Origin: Chrysomallon squamiferum
Taxonomy: Eukaryota > Mollusca > Gastropoda > Neomphalida > Peltospiridae
DNA: 64,000 nucleotides
Assembly: GCA_012295275.1 (NCBI GenBank)
Contig: CM022679.1
Location: 23,074,952-23,138,951, forward strand
Direction of reading: 5' to 3'
Under the pieces are notes generated by a model, which saw only the letters and a program-made list of their open reading frames with translations, was not told where the DNA came from and made no database searches. The position numbers and the translations under genes were made by a program. Shown piece by piece: positions 12,400 through 23,035 of the stretch (position 1 is the first letter of the stretch; each line of letters opens with the position of its first letter).

Positions 12400-13577
12400 C
12401 TATATCTTGTCTATATCCTCCCCATACTCATTCATTACCCTGGCAACACTTTCTCTCACACTTTTCATGTGTGCTGCTTGTCTCTTTTTTTTTTTTTCTA
12501 TTTTCTACCAAGCTCCACAGTTTTCTTCTGATGGACGCTTGATCAATCTCGTTCGACGCTTTGTTTTACTCTGCTTACTATTTTTCTGCTTCGATGGTTC
12601 CAGCTTCCTTGTTAGTAATTTTCACTTTGGTGTTTTTATCAGGGGATTTTCTTGGTTTTCTCCATTTTCTGATTTTTGTTGTTCCTTGTTGATTTCCATT
12701 TCTGTTGTATTTATCCTCTGGATACTTTCTGCTTCAATTTCTTTTTCTCCTTTGATTTTACATTATATTCCATACCATCACTGTCACTGTCGCTGTTTTT
12801 TGTTCATCGCTGTCATACTCTGACCAACACTCACATTCATCCTCTTTGTTTCCACACTTTTCACACAGAAATATGTTCGGGCAGTTTCTAGCAAAATGTC
12901 CTTTTGTTTACAGTTATGACACCTTATATTTGGACAGTCTTTCAACAAATGATTATCCGCCATGCAGTTGTAACATACTTTTATTTGATTGTCATGTAAA
13001 ACACGAAAATATTTTATTCCTTCATAAGTCCTAAATTTCATTGAGTATGGTAAACTTTTTTATTCCGGGTGGAAATTTCACTCTCACGTATCTTGTTCCA
13101 TCTGCAATTTTTGTCCCTTTGTATAGCCTTCTATAAATTGGTGATAAAATTTCTATTTCCATTTGTTTCAATTTTTCTTCAATTTCTTCATCTTCAATGT
13201 AGGCAGGCAAGTGCAAAAAGGAAACTACTACAGTTTCAGATTTCAAAATTCTCGCCTTTATTTTTTAGACCTTTCAATTCTGTTTCATCAATTTCCGTAA
13301 TCATTCTCGCTTGTATAATATCTTCTAGTGTTATTTCATAAGAGTCGGATTCTTTCGGTACGCACGCTTTTATCACATCACCCACCTGGCCACTTACAAA
13401 ATCTATCATGTCGCCTGCTGAAATTTTCTTGTTATCTTCTACATTTACAATCACAGTGCATTCTTTTTTAAAAACATTTTTTCTCATTCCTTCTTTTTTT
13501 AAATTCATATCTTTCATCTTTTCTTCGTAATTTTCTGATTCTTCCGCCCAAGACATAATACTTAGTTTACAAAACAA
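12400..13577 (-). pseudogene. LINE ORF1: zinc-knuckle RNA-binding protein, broken
   Basis: This is the gag-like first ORF of the LINE. It starts at or shortly after 13577 (an alternative Met at 13553-13555 gives MSWAEESENYEEK). It is spread over three frames with shifts near 13240, 13035 and 12905. The C-terminal half has one clear CX2CX4HX4C knuckle (CYNCMADNHLLKDC). A second CX2C is followed, after the frameshift, by a matching HX4C. Further Cys pairs and a Lys/Arg-rich tail reach a TAG at 12400-12402. It should bind the element RNA to form the retrotransposition particle. The end point is uncertain because the tail crosses more frame breaks. Confidence 0.75.
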
Positions 13578-13591
13578 AATGTGAAACCTTC

Positions 13592-13603
13592 CACCACCGA
13601 CGC
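13592..13603 (-). pseudogene. tRNA-Gly(UCC) 5' fragment at the LINE 5' junction
   Basis: These twelve bases equal nucleotides 1-12 of the tRNA-Gly. They complete the tRNA whose 3' part is at 8221-8271. Nucleotides 13-21 are absent from both sides. Confidence 0.85.
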
Positions 13604-14192
13604 CACATGTACATCATATCACGTTTATTTCAAGTTCTTCACCGTTACACCACCGGATGTACTCTTTCACCATATGGTGAAAGTAAATTGAATTTTGTTT
13701 TCGTGTTTGTTGTTCGTGTAAACATTATAATTATTTCCAAACGATTTCTTAACATCGTTTTCAGTTATTAGGAGCAGTAAAATAATTCATTATAAAGCGT
13801 AGCACATTAGCTTTCGATGCGCATGTCAGTCTGCGCTTAGCGACAGGTAGTAAATACCAAGCTGTTGCTAGCGCTTGTGGCCAAACCTTCAACATTAACC
13901 TTCTCGATATAAAAACGTTATTACCCCGAAGAAAATAACGTGCGTACTTGTGACGTTTCCCTTTAAAATGTTCTGTAAAGGTCTTGAAACTTTGCATTGC
14001 ATCGATAGAATTTTCATTATGCTTTCATAATTAGATTTTCAAATATTTAATTGGGTCAGACACGTGTTTAGAAACTGTGTACTTCACTAGGAATAGATCG
14101 GAAGTTTCGCGTGAATGGGTGGTGATGAAATTTTATAACTTCTAAAAAATATGAATGATTGAATGAATGGATGAACGAACAAAAGGTACGGA
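13604..14192. repeat. tRNA-Gly array spacer, unit 2
   Basis: Duplicate of 7640-8220. It includes a 15-base stray match to the tRNA 5' half at 13641-13655, which unit 1 lacks. The 78-codon frames at 7787-8023 and 13761-13997 are the same spacer translated twice; I see no protein signature in them. Confidence 0.85.
14181..14184 (-). terminator. Pol III T4 terminator of tRNA-Gly
   Basis: On the - strand TTTT begins nine bases after the discriminator base of the tRNA, a minimal Pol III terminator. Confidence 0.6.
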
Positions 14193-14264
14193 TGCGTCGG
14201 CCGGGAGTCGAACCCGGATCGACTGCTTGGAAGGCAACCATGCTAACCGTTACACCACCGACGC
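14193..14264 (-). tRNA. tRNA-Gly (anticodon UCC), intact
   Basis: The gene is 72 nt including the discriminator base, with no intron. The acceptor stem GCGTCGG/CCGACGC pairs fully. The T arm CCGGG-TTCGACT-CCCGG is perfect. The anticodon loop is CTTCCAA, giving UCC. The A box TGGTGTAACGG and B box GGTTCGACTCC match the Pol III consensus. Four T residues lie 9-12 nt downstream as a terminator. Two further copies in the window are interrupted by LINEs, so this is the only functional-looking tRNA gene here. Confidence 0.95.
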
Positions 14265-14840
14265 CATATTATGTGCATTTCAGAAATGTGTCCTGACACG
14301 GTGTTTTCTTCATCGCAGGCGTTGGAAAGGCAAAAAACACACTGTTACTACAATGTGTAAATCGTCCCCGTCTTTGATGCCACACTCCTTCAAAAGCTAT
14401 CTAAACGCGGAATAACATAACAGGTAACGAAAAAAAAATCTGTTGAAATCGTGTTGCTTAAACGTAATATCCGTCGTCTTGAAGGAGGAAGTCCACTTTA
14501 GCCCAAAGCTCTTGGCAACACCAAGCTGTTGCTACATGAAGACGCCCTTTTTCCTCATCTTTCGATTGTTATCACAACACTGACCGGGTGAGTTTTCAGT
14601 TGACGTATTTTCTGTGACAATAAATAATATTGTGATTTGTCTTAAGACAACTGAAAAGGTTTTGAAGCCTTCGAGTACATGTTCCCTCATACCTTCGTTT
14701 CGAGGCTGAATGTTTCGAACACTTTGTTATGATTTATGTGAGTCGGGAAGGTAACAGCAAGAGAATATTAATCAGTAGTGGACTACAGTCGGACTTGCTG
14801 TGGTAAAATGAATGCATTCAAGAAGCAAAATTATTACGGA
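14265..14840. other. Spacer between tRNA-Gly loci 2 and 3
   Basis: No gene is recognised. The sequence differs from the 589-bp spacer of units 1 and 2, so locus 3 sits in another context. Its flank shares only the TACGGA adjoining the tRNA. Confidence 0.6.
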
Positions 14841-14891
14841 TGCGTCGGCCGGGAGTCGAACCCGGATCGACTGCTTGGAAGGCAACCATGC
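14841..14891 (-). pseudogene. Third tRNA-Gly(UCC) locus, 3' part, cut by a second LINE
   Basis: The same nucleotides 72-22 as the fragment at 8221-8271 are followed at the same base by a T-run and the same LINE 3' end. The 5' half is lost in the assembly gap. The outer flank differs from locus 1, which argues for a separate insertion event. Confidence 0.92.
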
Positions 14892-15119
14892 TTTTTTTTT
14901 TTTTTTTTATCTTTATTAGTATAATCACCAGTTGTACACAATTAAAATAAAATTACAACTGTAGATAACAATAATAAAAACTGTTTCCTCTCACACACTC
15001 TCACACTCATTCACACTCACATGCATGCATACTTATTTATTCGGAATATTCATATATATTTACAGTATTTTATAATATTAATTCTTTTATCCATTTCCAT
15101 GATTTATCTTTATTGATTA
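14892..15119 (-). mobile_element. Second copy of the tRNA-Gly LINE, 3' end only
   Basis: This matches 8272-8495 almost base for base, starting from the poly(A)/T-run, with a longer T-run and a handful of substitutions. It covers the 3' UTR and reaches about the end of ORF2 when the run of N begins. Whether this copy is full length cannot be seen. Confidence 0.93.
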
Positions 15120-15319
15120 NNNNNNNNNNNNNNNNNNNNNNNNNNNNNNNNNNNNNNNNNNNNNNNNNNNNNNNNNNNNNNNNNNNNNNNNNNNNNNNNN
15201 NNNNNNNNNNNNNNNNNNNNNNNNNNNNNNNNNNNNNNNNNNNNNNNNNNNNNNNNNNNNNNNNNNNNNNNNNNNNNNNNNNNNNNNNNNNNNNNNNNNN
15301 NNNNNNNNNNNNNNNNNNN
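15120..15319. other. Assembly gap of 200 N
   Basis: Exactly 200 unknown bases, a typical scaffolding gap of arbitrary length. The sequence right of it is the start of a block repeated at 52468. Confidence 1.
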
Positions 15320-15606
15320 TGCTGCTATTAGAAAAGTAAGAACAAAGGAAAAATTTCAAGCTATATACTTAATTAATAAAATTTAGTTAATTAATTATTT
15401 TATTAAATACTTGCGACTAAATATTAAACAATTTATTTTTATTTAATTAATTTTTGTTTCTTATTTTGTGCTGCTGTTGTCAGTGGTGAAGTTGTTGATA
15501 CAGTATTGTAGTTGTATAATAAAGTCAGTTAGTTTAAAACGTACCTTTACTAGTATCAGGATATTGTGATATTTATTTATTTAAATTGTTGTTGTTGTTG
15601 TTGTTA

Positions 15607-15651
<45 letters not shown>

Positions 15652-15953
15652 TAGTGTATTATTATTATTGTTACTGTTACTGTTATTGCTATTATTATTA
15701 TTATTATTATTTTACATTTCTGTATAAGACGTAACTGCCTTCAGTGAACTGGAGTTGTTTTCTGTTATCATATTTTATTATTGACTCAGGACAATCATGT
15801 CTACGAATTTTTAATTACACATGTTCATGAGAAACAGAATATATTACAGCATTGTCTAGTAAGACAGTCTCTTGCAAATTTACGGGAAACAAAGGTTTAC
15901 GAGATTTAGATACAGATATACATGCAAGACCTGACAGTACAGAACACACATTA

Positions 15954-16276
15954 CAGGGGTTTTCAAACTGTGGTCCGCAAATTACAAGACAGGGGGTCGT
16001 GGACGGAGAATACTTTTATGGGCAGTTTGATTTTATATATGTTTTTAATCGAAATCTTTTTTCTTATATTTGTAAATGTAGGCGCATTGAAATAACAGGT
16101 AAAATATTTTGTAATATATCCTAAAAAGTACCATCGATTAAAACATTAAATGTAAAATATATGTTATTTTAAGCAAATATTTATTATAAATTTCACAAGC
16201 ATTTATAAGGGGGTCCCTAAGGTAAAGCCTGAAAATATAAAAGGGGTCCGCAAGTCAAAAAGTTTGAAAACCCCTG
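15954..16276. mobile_element. Non-autonomous hAT-type MITE (left copy)
   Basis: About 320 bp with terminal inverted repeats CAGGGGTTTTCAAACTGTGG / TTTGAAAACCCCTG, typical of hAT/Charlie-like MITEs. No transposase is present. The left junction has lost three bases relative to the better copy at 53118-53439, which shows the 8-bp target duplication CATTACAC. Confidence 0.85.
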
Positions 16277-18159
16277 CATTACACTATCATGTCAGAATGT
16301 TTATCTCTCAAATCACAAGACGTCCACATTAGCATAATAGGTAATAAACATATACAGCGGTGTATTCAAAGTAATTCAAAGGTAATGGCTGGTGTTCAGT
16401 CGAGTGTTTATTCACTGGTAGATAATAAAAACCTCATAAACACACCTGCAGAGACAGTTGTTCTTGGTATTGTACACACACTGAGAAACTTCGGAGTCCA
16501 ACACAGGTCAGTTTTTGCGTTATTTTTAACATGTCGATATGTCTGAACTGTGTTTTTACAGAAGAATATGTGATTGGAATTGAGGTAGTTTTTAAACATT
16601 ATATAATAACTTTGTTTTAATAATCATAATATTTTGATACTTTTTCAAATTTATGAAACTTATTTTAACTTTACTTCCTTGTCTAACTTTTGTATAAAGT
16701 TTCATAGCAAATGTTGGAAGCTTTCTATGAGCGATTTTATTCAATCCAAACACAAACGTAAAAAGCACATTGGATTTAGTTGAAATAGATGAATAACAGG
16801 ACCAATATTTGAAAATAAAATTACGTTTTAACATACGTAGGAAAATATAGAACTTGACTTTCTTTTTGCATTTATTACGACGACAATGAAAAGGTCACAA
16901 ATATTCAGCTCTTGTATCGTCCATTTCTTGAATATCTTTCTCAATAATTTGTTAAAGAAGTGTACAGAGTAAGTTTTTAAGTTTTGTTTCCAACATTACA
17001 ACATTTTTCTGTGTTTTCCTTCGAAACTGAAACCTCAGTTGTTTAAAATAGAAAGAGTTACCCCTGACTAGATTTAAGTGAAAAATTTGTAAATATATAT
17101 AAAATATTTTGACTTGTTTTTTTACATTAAAAAGTATAGATATCGATTTTCATTTTGTTAAATAATTAATTAATGAATTTGTTTTATTTGTAGTAAATTA
17201 TTAATATTACAACTAATACGTCATTTAAACTTTCTTGTACAGTACTTCCATTGTGATTTTGTGCTTGAATAAACAGACAATTTTAAAACAACATTTTCTA
17301 AAAGTATCGTCACGGTGAATAGTCTGAGTGGTATTAATACAGTAAGGTTGGCTCGTCCCGTCTAAAGGGCAGCCAGACTATAATAGCGTCACGTGACAAG
17401 GTGTTAATTATCTGAGACAGCTTGAACGCTACTAAATGACTATTCTGCTTCCGCTAGAGAACAATAGCGCAAACAAGAATTGAATATGGGTAATTGTTTT
17501 ATATTTGACATAGATTAACCATCAAAGGTAACATATAATTAATTCGGCATGATTCGAAGATACAATGTAAAAGATTTAAATGATACAATATAAAAGCAAA
17601 TAGCTTTGAAAAGATAGTCTAAACTAATTAAGTCCAGTTGGTTACTTTAACTTTTAGATATTAAAATAAATTGTCTTAGTTTGTTACTTAGTTTTTCAAA
17701 CGGTGGTACATCTCACAGAATAGCTCATTAAATTATCCAACAAATAGTCTTGGCTATCTTCTATCCCAGTCAACATGTAGTTCACATTAAAAAACATTTA
17801 AACTATAATTACCGTTGCCCTGGTGATCCTTTGTCTTGAGTTCACGTCCCTCAGACAATGTGTCGCTATTTAGATGTGAAATTACGGTTCTCTCCCGTAG
17901 CTAAATACTAAAACATCTGCCTCCCACATGGCCAGAAATGATGTTGGGATACCTCGACCAAATGTTTTGATAGTAAATTGGTATTAAGGGCTCTGATCCG
18001 TGTTTTATATCAATTGAATATAGCTCAATAGATAGCAGTACATATGAGTAAATAGAATATCACCAAAATAACTAGATGGCACTGGTGAACAGATAGTCAT
18101 GTACAGTTAAAAGCCAACCAAGACCGAGCTACATCAGTCATCATTGTTCATTGACAAGA

Positions 18160-18700
18160 AAGAGACCGCAATCAAAATGCATGCCCTGTACATCTGGCCC
18201 CGATTCGTATCTTCTTTGACTTTCAGTCAGCAGCATGGAACGGTGTTTCCAGGTTTCGAAATGAAAGGATGTTTTTCACTACACCCAGTGTATCATCCGA
18301 TACTCACGAGAATCATGCAAAGTAGCCATCCATTTTAGGGACAACGCTGATGTCCAGAGGTTTGTGCGACGTGCTGCTGTTCTCCCACTAGCACCGTTAG
18401 ATCAACTGGATGACGTGTGGACGCTCTTGATCGTAGGCCATCAGATGTTCCCGACATTGACAAGTTTGCAGACTATGTAACTGAACATTGGGCGACTACA
18501 GACAGCAGATCATTTTGGAACAACTCCGAAACCACTGGCCCACGTACAACAAACCATGTTGAAGGCTGGCACCAAGAACTGAACAATCTAGTGAAGTCGC
18601 CACATTCAAACATTAATTAACAAACTGTTCACCACTATAAAGAACCTGCAGGCCAAAAACGAACAGCAGTTATACAACTTGCATCCACTGATCGACGGAA
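18160..18700 (+). pseudogene. MULE transposase fragment (left copy)
   Basis: The fragment is spread over two or three frames. It shows FFDFQSAAWNG, then MKGCFFHYTQ with the CxxH of MULE transposases, and then TTNHVEGWHQELNNL, where the Glu probably is the last acid of the DDE triad. The N-terminal catalytic Asp region is missing and frameshifts break the frame. The copy at 55330-55870 is the same with fewer breaks. It would be the transposase of the surrounding long-inverted-repeat element. Confidence 0.75.
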
Positions 18701-19740
18701 ATGTAAGAAAAGAAGTATCGTGACACTGAAAACAAACTTCAAGTTCACAGTTTTGCAAGTGGGCTCTGTACATTCAAATTATTTTACAGAATCAGTTTTG
18801 TTATTGTGCCACTATTTAGATCAGTTTTATTCGTGTCAGAGTTGATTTTATGTATAATATCTAGGAAAACCCAAATATTCCAAATTGACCGCTATTTAAT
18901 AGTGAGTGTATTCAAATAAAATAATATATAATAACTCTGATATAAATTAATATTAGTGTATTTCTACCATAGTATACCAAAATATTACAAATATTTGTAT
19001 TTGTATATCAGAAAATATTTCTCGATTTTTGAAGAATAAGTAATAAAAATGGAACTAATTTTAAAATAACAACATTTAGAAATTGTTTATTCAAATTTGA
19101 GTTGGTCTTACTAAGGCATAAGACATAGGAAGTTACCCCTATGAGACTGTTTGCCGTGTAAACAATGTACCTAGTAATGCTATAAGAATGCTACAACTAC
19201 TAATTGTTAGTGTATTTTATTTCTAAATATGAGCAAACTGGTAAATATTCTAAGTGTCACTTGATATTCATTTTATTGTCAGGATATTCCATCCTTCAGA
19301 ACACTGTTGATTTATCCTCTAAAGATTAACTAAGAAGGTTTATATTCATGTTGACTTGTAGTTTGGGTACCTTACAAAATTTCCTTCAGTGGACAACTGG
19401 CTAATACAATAAGACTGGTGACTCAGTGTTCGAATGCGTCACCATTCTTTTCTGTTACTTTACCCTTTTTTTCTCGGTTGAATTGCGCACGAACAAGAAA
19501 CAAAAAAGCGTGGCTGCAGTATTTTGAATATCTACTTTATCTCTGTATTCAATCTTACCACACGCTGTGGTTTATTTTGTATCTTACTGCAGAAAGCCTC
19601 GCTCGGTTTGTCATTCGAACACTCTTTAACAGACGCCTAAACACGTGTCATGATTCTAGTTGATTAGACTTAAACCTGATACTCAATATTTTACCTCGAA
19701 CAAACATAAGAAAAATACAGTGTATTCAATAAAATGAATA

Positions 19741-19814
19741 TAATATAATATAATATAATATAATATAATATAATATAATATAATATAATATAATATAATA
19801 TAATATAATATAAT
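19741..19814. repeat. (TAATA)n pentanucleotide microsatellite
   Basis: About 15 units of a TAATA repeat. The other block copy (about 56910-56975) is shorter by about two units, one of the few length differences in this part of the duplication. Confidence 0.95.
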
Positions 19815-20660
19815 AAAACACATCAATAAATAAATGAAAACAAACAAACAAATTAAAATGATTTATACGTATATACCAGAAAAGGCGAATATTTGGGTAC
19901 GTTTAAAAGTAGGGCAAATATTATTGTGATGTTGCGGTGTGTGACCGAACCTCATTAGTGCCTCTTTGCCAGACTTGTTTTTGATGATAATTGTTAATTC
20001 TATGTGGTGAATTATATAATAATCACAAAACACTTATTTTTATATGTCGATGTAAAGCAGAATGTCTGCTACATTTCATATTAGTATATTTTTATATTAC
20101 GGTAATATTTATTTAGCTATCGTATACAATCATGTTTATAAATTCAAATTTTTATAGTTCTTCAATGCTGAGCTCGTTAATGTCAGAAAATTGCGGTAAC
20201 TACACAAAAACTAAATAGCAGAGTATGCACACGTCCATGGGCTGTTTAGAAGCTGTTTTTATATAATTAAGGGAAGTTCCGTTATTTTATAAAGTAAGAA
20301 TCACTGGGATTAACAAACTCAAAATTAGCATTAAAATTGCAAAGTAAATTGAGAAAGGCTGCCCGCGCGAGCTCCGTAACGTTGCGAAACTTTGTCTGAT
20401 GGACGTGAACTCGAGACAAAAGACCACTCAGGCAATAGTAACTATCTATCAACGCTCTTTGCTTTTATATTGTATCGTTCGAATCGTACGATTTAATTTT
20501 ATGTTGCCATTGATTGTTAATTTATGTAAAATATAAAACAGTTACCCATATTTAATTCTTGCTTGCGTTATAATTTTCTAGTGGATACAGATTAGTCATT
20601 TAGTAGTTAAAGCTGTCTCAGACCTTGAATACCTTGTCACGTGACGCTAATATAGTCTGC

Positions 20661-22483
20661 TATGTTTGAGCTGTGCTTTACAGAAATAATGTGATTAGGA
20701 ATTTGATAAACATTTAAAAAAAAGTTTTCTGTATCTAGTAATTTATACCTGTAAATATATATTTTTTAAATGTATGAAACTGATTTTAACATCACTTCTT
20801 TGTTTTCGTTTTCAAAGCTAATAAGGAAGCTTTTTGAACTAGTAATTAGGTTTTAACGTGTTTTACTATCTTCAGATAATAGGTAAAACGACTTCTTTTT
20901 ATATTTAAATCAAGCGACAATTTTATATCTCCATACTTCTTCAGTATCGTTTTTAATAATTATTATGAGTAAACATTGCAAGTGTTTAGACAAATAATTA
21001 AAACGATTAGCATTCTTCGACTAATATTATAAAATATTTCCGTGCTCTTTCTTTCTTCTGTGTAACTGAAATTTGTAAGGCCCAAATAAATAAGCCAGCA
21101 AATAAACAAACAAATACAAATTAAAAAGATTTGGCGCTGAGATTATGAGCAATTCAAGGGTTTGCCAAGTTTATTTATATCATTAGTACGTAGTGCCAGC
21201 AATTTTTTAAGATATGAATAAGTTTGATCTGTGCTTTACAGAAATAACGTGATTAGAAATTTAGGTAAATTGATAAACATTATCGTTTTTAATAATAATT
21301 ATGAGTACACATAATAAGTTTTTAGACAAATATTTAAAATTATTAGCTTTCTTCAGCTAACGTTATAAAATATTTTCGTGTCATTCTTCTTCTTTTTTTT
21401 TGAAACCAAAACTTGTATGGACGAAAATATTTCCTGGAACGTTCGAAAACATAATTATTTACTTTTCAGTGTAATGGTAACTTTTATAATGCAGCATAAT
21501 GCTACGTTTCTTGTTTGAAACTGATTAAATCCTATTTACTAAAAAAGAAAGTTTTTGTTGTTGTTGTTGTTGTTGTTGTTTTATATATTTATTGATCTTT
21601 TGTTATTATTATTTCTTGTTTTGTATGTTGTGGTTGTTTTTCTTTCTCTTTTCTCTGTAGCTGTTGATGAATTTAAAGAATCGAACGGCAGTATCGGGTT
21701 TATTATTATTATTACTATTTTTTATTTTTTTATTTTCATTATCATAGTACATGAGAATAGTTGTTAACATCGAAATAGTTGATAATATTAAAATATTATA
21801 CATCGAGCAAAACAAGGTAAGTTTTTTGATGAGTTATGATTTCCAGTAACTTTAAGGTTCTTGCAAGGTTTCACTTAAGTTTGTTTGTAGCTTGGTCCAC
21901 AGTTCAGGGGTGAGCAGTGTGTAAAAATTAATCCACCAAGTTTATTAAGTTAGTGGGGACGAAGAAAGAAAGAAAGAGAGAAGAAAAAGAGAAAAAGAAA
22001 AGAATAAGAAGAAAAAATCCAGTAGATAGAAGAAGGGTGAGAAGAAAGAGAAGCTGAAAAGGGGGAGGGGAATTCAAAGGGGGACGATAATGTGAATACA
22101 GAAATATTTCGAGAGGGGAGGGGGAGGTAGGCAGTTATCCCAAGAATAGAAGAAACCCAGTGTCTTAACCGCCCAAACACCACTGACCAAACGTCCTCGT
22201 ATCTAATGACCGTGTTGTCGGCTGCCAAAGTTTTACAGAACTGAATGTCTACCTTGTAGCTGTACGAATAAATTATTTATTAAAATTCTCTTTAATTTCC
22301 ACATCACAACTTCTAGTGTTAGTCGCTCAAGATCAAATCCTCAAAAGTCTTTATACAGTAAATATTACTTTATTTCTTGAGGTTAACAATCAATATAGAA
22401 TCAGTTTCGGTAGAAATTTAACACGTTCCAGTCTTTTATTAATAATTATACTAAAATTAAATTTTTTATTAATTCAGAAACAG
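20661..22483. other. Repeat-rich intron-like DNA upstream of IAP exons (left copy)
   Basis: Contains two copies of a 23-nt splice-flanked cassette (about 20682 and 21235), a short VDEFKESNGS-encoding exon-like piece after CTGTAG at 21661, a 22-codon ATG-to-donor piece (21751-21816), and a polypurine tract at about 21957-22030. None can be joined into a full transcript with confidence. Confidence 0.5.
21751..21816 (+). CDS. Candidate 22-codon exon repeated across the array
   Basis: An ATG opens a 66-nt frame (MRIVVNIEIVDNIKILYIEQ, then Asn-Lys) that ends exactly at a consensus AAG|GTAAGT donor. The same piece, same length and open, occurs at 34227-34292, 36617-36682, 38818-38883 and 58912-58977. 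Conservation of length, start and donor is suggestive of a coding exon. Its phase 0 end does not fit the phase 1 BIR exon, so the connection is unclear and it may simply be duplicated with the surrounding repeat. Confidence 0.3.
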
Positions 22484-22565
22484 TTAAAGTAGATGACAGA
22501 GTGAAAGACAGAGTCACAAACAGTGAAGGAATACAGAACCTTCGATCTATTTATAGAACAATCTC
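22484..22565 (+). CDS. Candidate IAP-array exon of 82 nt (left copy)
   Basis: An AACAG acceptor and TC|GTAAGT donor bound an open phase 1 frame (VKVDDRVKDRVTNSEGIQ...). The homologous exon at 42771-42852 has the same length and splice sites and is about 88% identical. The exon ends in phase 2, which does not fit the phase 1 exons that follow, so another exon may lie between or this one may not be coding. Confidence 0.4.
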
Positions 22566-22653
22566 GTAAGTAACACGGATTTTTTTCTGATATTAAGCTG
22601 TGTTTCTTATTTATCTGTGTTGAGAAAAGTGTAGGTTTACTGACACATTGAAG

Positions 22654-22688
22654 GACTACGATGGCATACCTCTCGAATTTCATGGAAG
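22654..22688 (+). CDS. Candidate 35-nt linker exon, upstream paralogue
   Basis: It has the same 35-nt length, start, end and donor (GGAAG|GTATGT) as the linker exon at 24944-24978, but its central 11 bases differ at eight positions. It encodes DYDGIPLEFHG. The acceptor lacks a good pyrimidine tract, and the exon sits before the BIR exon rather than after it. It is therefore probably an orphan duplicate. Confidence 0.35.
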
Positions 22689-23035
22689 GTATGTAATTAG
22701 AATGTTGTACGTTTACTAACACATCGTATAGCCCACTATCAGAATATCACAAAATAATGCGAACATAAAAGTACTGAAAAAAATACATCCAGCAAAATAA
22801 TATTTTAAATAGATTAACTTTAGCTGAACGGGACTTTGAAATGTTGCTGGATCATATAGAAATTCGGATTAGTCAGAAGAATAAAAAAAATATAAATATT
22901 TTATTTGATTTTATTCGCATAGCTGATGAGTTCCTTGTATCTAAGAAAAAAGAGTCGCGTACTTAGTGAAACAACAAGAAATACAAAATTTTCAACTCGA
23001 GGTTTATTGTAGTTTTATTTCAGTACAATTTCTTC

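Larger units (their letters stand above)
8272..13591 (-). mobile_element. L1/Tx1-like LINE inserted inside a tRNA-Gly gene
   Basis: An APE-type non-LTR retrotransposon of about 5.3 kb lies in the same orientation as the tRNA gene it splits. On the - strand the order is a very short 5' leader, ORF1 with CCHC zinc knuckles, ORF2 with endonuclease and reverse transcriptase, a 3' UTR of about 220 bases, and a poly(A) tail seen as T-rich sequence from 8272. Nine tRNA nucleotides (13-21) are missing at the insertion, a target-site deletion. ORF1 begins almost at the 5' junction, so slight 5' truncation is possible. Both ORFs carry a few frameshifts, so this copy is dead but not old. Family placement rests on domain order and motifs; L1 versus Tx1 needs a phylogeny. 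Confidence 0.92.
17371..20660. mobile_element. Mutator-like (MULE) element with long inverted repeats (left copy)
   Basis: The left arm (about 17371-17867) and right arm (about 20384-20660) are inverted copies: both ends read GCAGACTATA then TAGCGTCACGTGACAAGGT inward, continuing for roughly 280 alignable bases. The left arm has an extra 200-odd bases inside it. A MULE transposase fragment lies between the arms. Long inverted repeats are usual for Mutator elements. A 9-bp target duplication was looked for and not found. Confidence 0.65.

Noticed and set aside
12224-12823. 199-codon frame on the + strand
   Set aside because: It is antisense to LINE ORF1/ORF2 and shows no domain of its own.
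17371-17867. Inverted arms as a foldback RNA gene or viral inverted repeat
   Set aside because: The transposase fragment between the arms makes a Mutator-like DNA transposon the simpler reading.
21950-22228. 92-codon Ser/Phe-rich - strand frame (also 59111-59389)
   Set aside because: Mostly the complement of a polypurine tract; no recognisable domain, and both copies are identical so no selection can be judged.
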